A stretch of 64,000 nucleotides of DNA from Lachnospiraceae bacterium UBA7199 (lineage in GTDB: Bacteria; Bacillota; Clostridia; Lachnospirales; Lachnospiraceae). The DNA lies in NCBI GenBank assembly GCA_002490775.1, contig DKUR01000063.1, forward strand, positions 62,001-126,000, read 5' to 3'. Positions 59,988 to 64,000 of the stretch are shown piece after piece. A model generated the notes under the pieces. The model ran no database searches. It saw only the letters and a program-made list of their open reading frames with translations, and was not told the origin of the DNA. The position numbers and the translations under genes are program-made. How positions within the stretch are numbered: the stretch's first letter is position 1; each line of letters starts with the position of its first letter.

Positions 59988-62199
59988 CATGAAAAAGGTG
60001 GAATTGTTAGCTCCCGCAGGAAATTTTGATGCTTTAAAAGGGGCTGTAAATGCAGGTGCTGACGCTGTTTATTTGGGCGGAGCACTTTATGGTGCACGGG
60101 CATATGCAGATAATTTTACACAGGATGAGATTTGTACAGGAATACATCTGGCGCATGTATTTGGCAGAAAGATTTATCTTACAGTCAATACATTGATAAA
60201 AGAAAAAGAGCTGGATGGACTGTACAATTTTTTGTTGCCTTTTTATGAGTGTGGGCTGGATGGCGTTATTGTTCAGGATTTAGGTGCATTACGCTTTATA
60301 AGGAGGCATTTTCCCAAACTTTCTATTCATGCCAGCACACAGATGGCCCTGACAGGAAGCGAAGGTGCCTTGTTTATCAAAAAAGAAGGGGCATCAAGAA
60401 TTGTACCTGCAAGGGAATTATCACTTACCGAAATAAAAAGTATAAAGCAAAATACAGGGCTGGAAATTGAAGCTTTTATTCATGGCGCTATGTGTTATTG
60501 CTATTCAGGACAGTGCCTGTTTAGTAGTATTCTTGGCGGACGCAGCGGTAATAGAGGCAGATGTGCGCAGCCTTGCCGGCTCCCCTATGAAATAAATACA
60601 ATAGATATAAGCAGCAGTACATCGGTCTATCCCTTAAGTATGAGGGACATGTGTACCATTTCTATGCTTCCAGAGTTAATTGAGGCCGGAATTGATTCTT
60701 TTAAAATTGAGGGAAGAATGAAAAAGCCTGCTTATGCGGCAGGTGTGACAGCTATCTATCGGAAATATATAGATCTTTATTATGAGCAGAAAGAGGATTT
60801 CCAAATAGAGCAGGCGGATATGGAGCATTTAAAAAGCCTATATATCCGCAGCCAGATAGGAAGTGGCTATTATCAACGTCATAATGGAAGAGAAATGATC
60901 TCTTTTACCTCACCAGCCTATTCGGGATCTGACGAAAAGCTTTTAGAAGCAATACACCAGAAATATGTTGACAGTAAGCTTTGTCATGAAGTAATTGCAA
61001 AGATCTGCCTGAAGGAAGGGGAGCCTTCCCGGCTTAAGTTAAGCAAGGGAGAGGTACATGTCTCCTGTAGAGGAGATGCTGTGCAGAAGGCACTGAAACA
61101 GCCTTTATCAAAGGAAAAAATAAGGGATCAGATCAAAAAGAGCGGAAACAGTCTTGTTAAGATCACACAAGTGGAATTGGAAACAGATGATGACATTTTT
61201 CTGCCTGTCAGTACGCTTAATGAACTTAGAAGAAAGACGGTAGAAGCTTTTGAAAATGAGATGATCCGGCAAAATGGATTTCATAATCCCCCCACAGAAA
61301 ACGATGCATTACTGTTTAAAAAGGAAATAGAGGATGGTGCAGCAACTATTCCAAAGGATTATGAAAAACAATTTGCACAGCAGCTTCATGCAGCAGTAAA
61401 TACAAAGGCGCAGCTATGGGCAGCCTTAAATGAATCTGTAGAGCGCATTTACCTGGATTATAGCTTGCTATGTGAAGAGATATGTAAGGAATTAAAAAAA
61501 TACAAGGATAAAAATAACTTTCGGACGAAACTATATTTAATTACACCCTATATTGTCAGAGAAAGAAATATCTCCTGCCTTGAGAGAATCAAAAGAGTTT
61601 TTGCGGATAGTCTGTTGTTTGAGGGGGTTTTAGTCAGAAATCTGGAAAGCTATCACTTTTTAACAAAGCAGGAATTTGTTGGAAAAATTATACTTGATGC
61701 AAATCTTTATTTGTGGAACCATGAGGCAGTTGCCTTCTGGGAAGAACGGGCGGAAGAATTTTATCTTCCAGTTGAATGTAATTTGCATGAATGGAAGGAA
61801 TTATTACAGCATTGCCGCCAGAAGAACTTTCTTTCTTCTGCAATTGTATATGGAAGGCTGCCTATGATGATCACTGCAAACTGTTTGAATAAAACCAGCG
61901 GAAAATGCAGCAAAATCCCTCAGATCGTTACATTGAAAGACCGCTATGGAAAACAATTTCCAGTTTATACGGACTGCCTTAGCTGCTATAACATTATTTA
62001 CAATAGTGTTCCTTTGTCTCTGCATAAGCTTTTTGAAAATAAAGACTGGCTGAATGGAAATTTCAGGCTGGATTTTACCATAGAGAATGAAACGGAAACC
62101 TCACAGATCATTAAATATTTTAAAGAACTATTTAAGTGCTTTAAAGCTCCTTTTTATAAAGAATATACGACGGGGCATTTAAAAAGAGGAGTTGAATAG
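59980..62199 (+). CDS. U32-family protein with DUF3656 (probable RNA hydroxylation type)
   Basis: A 739-residue protein. The U32 domain (1-330) opens ELLAPAGNFDALKGAVNAGA and has SIHASTQMALTG. A cysteine set follows, in GAMCYCYSGQCLFSS, GRCAQPCRLPYE and a later FKIEGRMKKPAY. The middle and C-terminal part is DUF3656-like. Although called collagenase-like peptidases, characterised relatives RlhA and TrhP hydroxylate 23S rRNA or tRNA, so an RNA role is more likely. ATG 59980 overlaps zapA; ATG 59989 is an alternative. Confidence 0.85.
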   Translation: MADMKKVELLAPAGNFDALKGAVNAGADAVYLGGALYGARAYADNFTQDEICTGIHLAHVFGRKIYLTVNTLIKEKELDGLYNFLLPFYECGLDGVIVQDLGALRFIRRHFPKLSIHASTQMALTGSEGALFIKKEGASRIVPARELSLTEIKSIKQNTGLEIEAFIHGAMCYCYSGQCLFSSILGGRSGNRGRCAQPCRLPYEINTIDISSSTSVYPLSMRDMCTISMLPELIEAGIDSFKIEGRMKKPAYAAGVTAIYRKYIDLYYEQKEDFQIEQADMEHLKSLYIRSQIGSGYYQRHNGREMISFTSPAYSGSDEKLLEAIHQKYVDSKLCHEVIAKICLKEGEPSRLKLSKGEVHVSCRGDAVQKALKQPLSKEKIRDQIKKSGNSLVKITQVELETDDDIFLPVSTLNELRRKTVEAFENEMIRQNGFHNPPTENDALLFKKEIEDGAATIPKDYEKQFAQQLHAAVNTKAQLWAALNESVERIYLDYSLLCEEICKELKKYKDKNNFRTKLYLITPYIVRERNISCLERIKRVFADSLLFEGVLVRNLESYHFLTKQEFVGKIILDANLYLWNHEAVAFWEERAEEFYLPVECNLHEWKELLQHCRQKNFLSSAIVYGRLPMMITANCLNKTSGKCSKIPQIVTLKDRYGKQFPVYTDCLSCYNIIYNSVPLSLHKLFENKDWLNGNFRLDFTIENETETSQIIKYFKELFKCFKAPFYKEYTTGHLKRGVE

Positions 62200-63603
62200 A
62201 TGGAGTTATATGTCAGCGAATTTTCTAAATATGTGATTGCATTGCTGCTGATTTTTTACACTTATGAATGTTTTGCCGTATTCCGGTTTGAGGAGGAGGC
62301 ACAAAGAAAAGGAATTTATATCAGGCAGAATCTTTTTATGTTTTTGTTTCATTTTAGCTGCTTCCTTGTTATTTGTTTTGAAACAAGTGATATTACCTAT
62401 CTGTTCTTTTATGCATTTCAACAGATCATCCTTTATGCGGCAATTGTTTTATATCATATGCTTTATCCGAAAACAAACCGCTTGATTATCAATAACATGT
62501 GTATGCTCCTTATTATTGGATTTGTTATTTTAACAAGATTTGGCATTGAAAAAGCAGTAAAGCAGTTTATTATCGTAACTGGATCTCTGGTTATTGCACT
62601 GATCATTCCATTTTTTGTTCATAAATTTAAATTTTTAAAAAATTTGAAATGGATTTATGCGGCAGTAGGAATTGCTGCTTTATCAGTGGTAATGATTTTA
62701 GGACAGACCACATATGGAAGTAAACTTTCTTATTCCATAGCAGGACTTACTTTTCAGCCCTCTGAATTTGTAAAGATTTTGTTTGTGTTTTTTGTGGCAA
62801 GTGCTTTATATGAGGCATCAGGGTTTTTTGAAGTGTTTACTACTGCGGTGGTAGCAGCGGCGCATGTGATTATTTTGGTTATTTCAAAGGATTTAGGAAG
62901 CGCGCTTATTTTCTTTGTAGTTTATGTGTTGATGGTGTTTGTGGCAACCAGAAATTTTCTTTATGTGATTGCAGGGCTTTTTGGCGGTTCTGGTGCTGCT
63001 TACATTGCATATCGGGTATTTACCCATGTGCAGGTGCGGGTGCAGGCATGGAAGGATCCCTGGAGTGTAATTGATTCTGCCGGCTATCAGATTACGCAAT
63101 CCCTCTTTGCAATTTCAAGCGGAGGCTGGTTTGGGCTTGGACTATACAAGGGAAGACCTGATGATATCCCTTTTGTGGAAGCTGACTTTATTTTTTCTGC
63201 AATTGCTGAAGAGCTTGGTATTTTAGTTGCAGTGTGTCTTATTTTGATCTGCGTCAGTTGTTTTGTTATGTTCATGAATATTTCAGCAGGGATTTCAGAC
63301 AAATTTTATCAGCTTACAGCCTTTGGCCTTGGTGTTACTTATATTTTTCAGGTTTTTTTGACAATTGGCGGCGGCTCAAAATTTATTCCGCTTACAGGAG
63401 TAACACTGCCGCTGGTCAGTTACGGAGGCAGCTCTGTTCTTACCACTTTGATTATGTTTGCAGTTATTGAAGGTCTGCATATTGTGAAGCAGGAGGAAGA
63501 AGAACTGCGAAAAAGAGGCGAAAGAAAAGTTAGAAGAAAAAGGAAACCAGTCATAGACGAGATGGAAGATTTGTCAGGAGATGAAATTGAAAAAGAGGAA
63601 TGA
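62200..63603 (+). CDS. FtsW/RodA/SpoVE-family peptidoglycan polymerase
   Basis: A 467-residue SEDS protein with about ten membrane helices. Family motifs are SIAGLTFQPSEFVKILFVFF (20 residues; FQPSE), KDLGSALIFF, and GGGSKFIPLTGVTLPLVSYG (20 residues). SEDS proteins polymerise lipid II with a partner penicillin-binding protein, and the next gene encodes one. An unusual N-terminal half with three to four extra helices precedes the core. The start lies right after the U32 stop, 8 nt after AGAGGAG. Confidence 0.92.
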   Translation: MELYVSEFSKYVIALLLIFYTYECFAVFRFEEEAQRKGIYIRQNLFMFLFHFSCFLVICFETSDITYLFFYAFQQIILYAAIVLYHMLYPKTNRLIINNMCMLLIIGFVILTRFGIEKAVKQFIIVTGSLVIALIIPFFVHKFKFLKNLKWIYAAVGIAALSVVMILGQTTYGSKLSYSIAGLTFQPSEFVKILFVFFVASALYEASGFFEVFTTAVVAAAHVIILVISKDLGSALIFFVVYVLMVFVATRNFLYVIAGLFGGSGAAYIAYRVFTHVQVRVQAWKDPWSVIDSAGYQITQSLFAISSGGWFGLGLYKGRPDDIPFVEADFIFSAIAEELGILVAVCLILICVSCFVMFMNISAGISDKFYQLTAFGLGVTYIFQVFLTIGGGSKFIPLTGVTLPLVSYGGSSVLTTLIMFAVIEGLHIVKQEEEELRKRGERKVRRKRKPVIDEMEDLSGDEIEKEE

Positions 63604-64000
63604 AAATAAGAAGAATAAAAAGAAAAATCGTGAGATAAGAATCATTACCTGGGGATTTGTAGTGTTATTTTTATGTATGGCAGGCTATATAACTTATTAT
63701 TCTGTGACAAATCATCAGGAGCTTATTAACAACAGCTATAATGGCAGACAGCAGGCACTGCTTGCACAAAATGTCCGCGGCAGGATTTATTCCGGGGACG
63801 GAATTATTCTTGCTCAGACAATCACAGATGAAGAGGGAAAAGAAACAAGAGAGTATCCTTATCAGAATTTATTTGCACATGTGGTTGGATATGCAGTTAA
63901 CGGGAGAATGGGAATTGAATCTCAGGCAAATTACTATTTGATCAATTCAAATGCACCACTTTCCGAGAAAGCTGCACTGGATATAAGCGGAGCAAAATAC
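63587..64000 (+). CDS. Penicillin-binding protein, N-terminal part (3' end outside window)
   Basis: The frame stays open to the last base; 138 residues are visible. A lysine-rich cytoplasmic stretch precedes one membrane helix (IITWGFVVLFLCMAGYITYY). The class B PBP dimerisation opening follows: NVRGRIYSGDGIILAQT, then FAHVVGYAVNGRMGIESQ. It overlaps the SEDS gene, its likely partner in wall synthesis. The start is TTG 63587, 6 nt after AGGAG; ATG 63581 touches that site and is less likely. Confidence 0.85.
   Translation, partial: MKKRNENKKNKKKNREIRIITWGFVVLFLCMAGYITYYSVTNHQELINNSYNGRQQALLAQNVRGRIYSGDGIILAQTITDEEGKETREYPYQNLFAHVVGYAVNGRMGIESQANYYLINSNAPLSEKAALDISGAKY

Noticed and set aside
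63741..63941. 66-codon open frame at the window end
   Set aside because: It is out of frame with the penicillin-binding protein start, which clearly occupies this region.
1..64000. CRISPR arrays, insertion sequences, prophage or genomic-island borders
   Set aside because: No direct-repeat arrays, transposase or integrase frames, or long terminal repeats were seen; gene content is core metabolism throughout.

Overview
The window looks like a chromosomal segment of a low-GC Gram-positive anaerobe, most likely a spore-forming clostridium of the family Lachnospiraceae. The pointers are AT-rich spacers, strong GGAGG-type ribosome binding sites, SpoVB-like and BofC-like proteins, a corrinoid methionine synthase without a reactivation domain, and the paired IscU-like/GGGtGRT genes. 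Genus and species cannot be fixed from sequence reading alone. Nearly everything is ordinary chromosomal coding sequence. I saw no insertion sequence, prophage, CRISPR array or rRNA. No gap between genes exceeds about 260 bases.

Layout. 1-6.6 kb: end of a SpoVB-like flippase, a BofC-C-like protein, two unrelated FAD oxidoreductases, 5-formyl-THF cyclo-ligase and proA. 6.7-11.2 kb (minus): polyamine operon of an XRE-cupin regulator and potABCD, with a promoter and a perfect palindrome at the likely transcription start. 11.4-16.5 kb: lactonase, aroC (minus), a VanY-like carboxypeptidase, tgt, yajC. 16.6-26.4 kb: leuB, GT39-like membrane protein, ilvD, ilvB, L,D-transpeptidase, serC, serA. 26.5-30.4 kb: small acidic protein (minus), glgB with a coiled-coil tail, mscS, tRNA-Thr(CGT). 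30.4-34.7 kb: SsuBC-like ABC pair (minus), then argH-asd. 34.8-42.5 kb: PAS-GGDEF-EAL protein, DUF234 ATPase, topB, hexapeptide-repeat protein, IscU-like scaffold, GGGtGRT protein. 42.6-47.7 kb: three small membrane proteins, a lipoprotein (minus), metH, a small membrane protein. 47.7-54.6 kb: second ilvB, two ilvN copies, ilvC, asparaginase, leuCD. 54.7-64 kb: parvulin-like protein, phosphatase (minus), NusG-II protein, Gx transporter, ruvAB, zapA, U32 protein, FtsW/RodA and the start of a penicillin-binding protein.

The main theme is branched-chain amino acid synthesis, split into leuB-ilvD-ilvB and ilvB-ilvN-ilvN-ilvC-leuCD about 22 kb apart. Together they hold every enzyme except threonine deaminase, leuA and a transaminase. 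No T-box is visible before these genes. Three different short RNA structures lie directly before ilvD (a textbook H-type pseudoknot), the second ilvN (alternating GGAGG and CCTCC segments able to switch between open and closed ribosome binding site) and ilvC (two tandem GAGG/CCTC hairpins). These are the strongest candidates for undescribed regulation. The next most interesting items are the IscU-like/GGGtGRT pair and the coiled-coil tail on GlgB.
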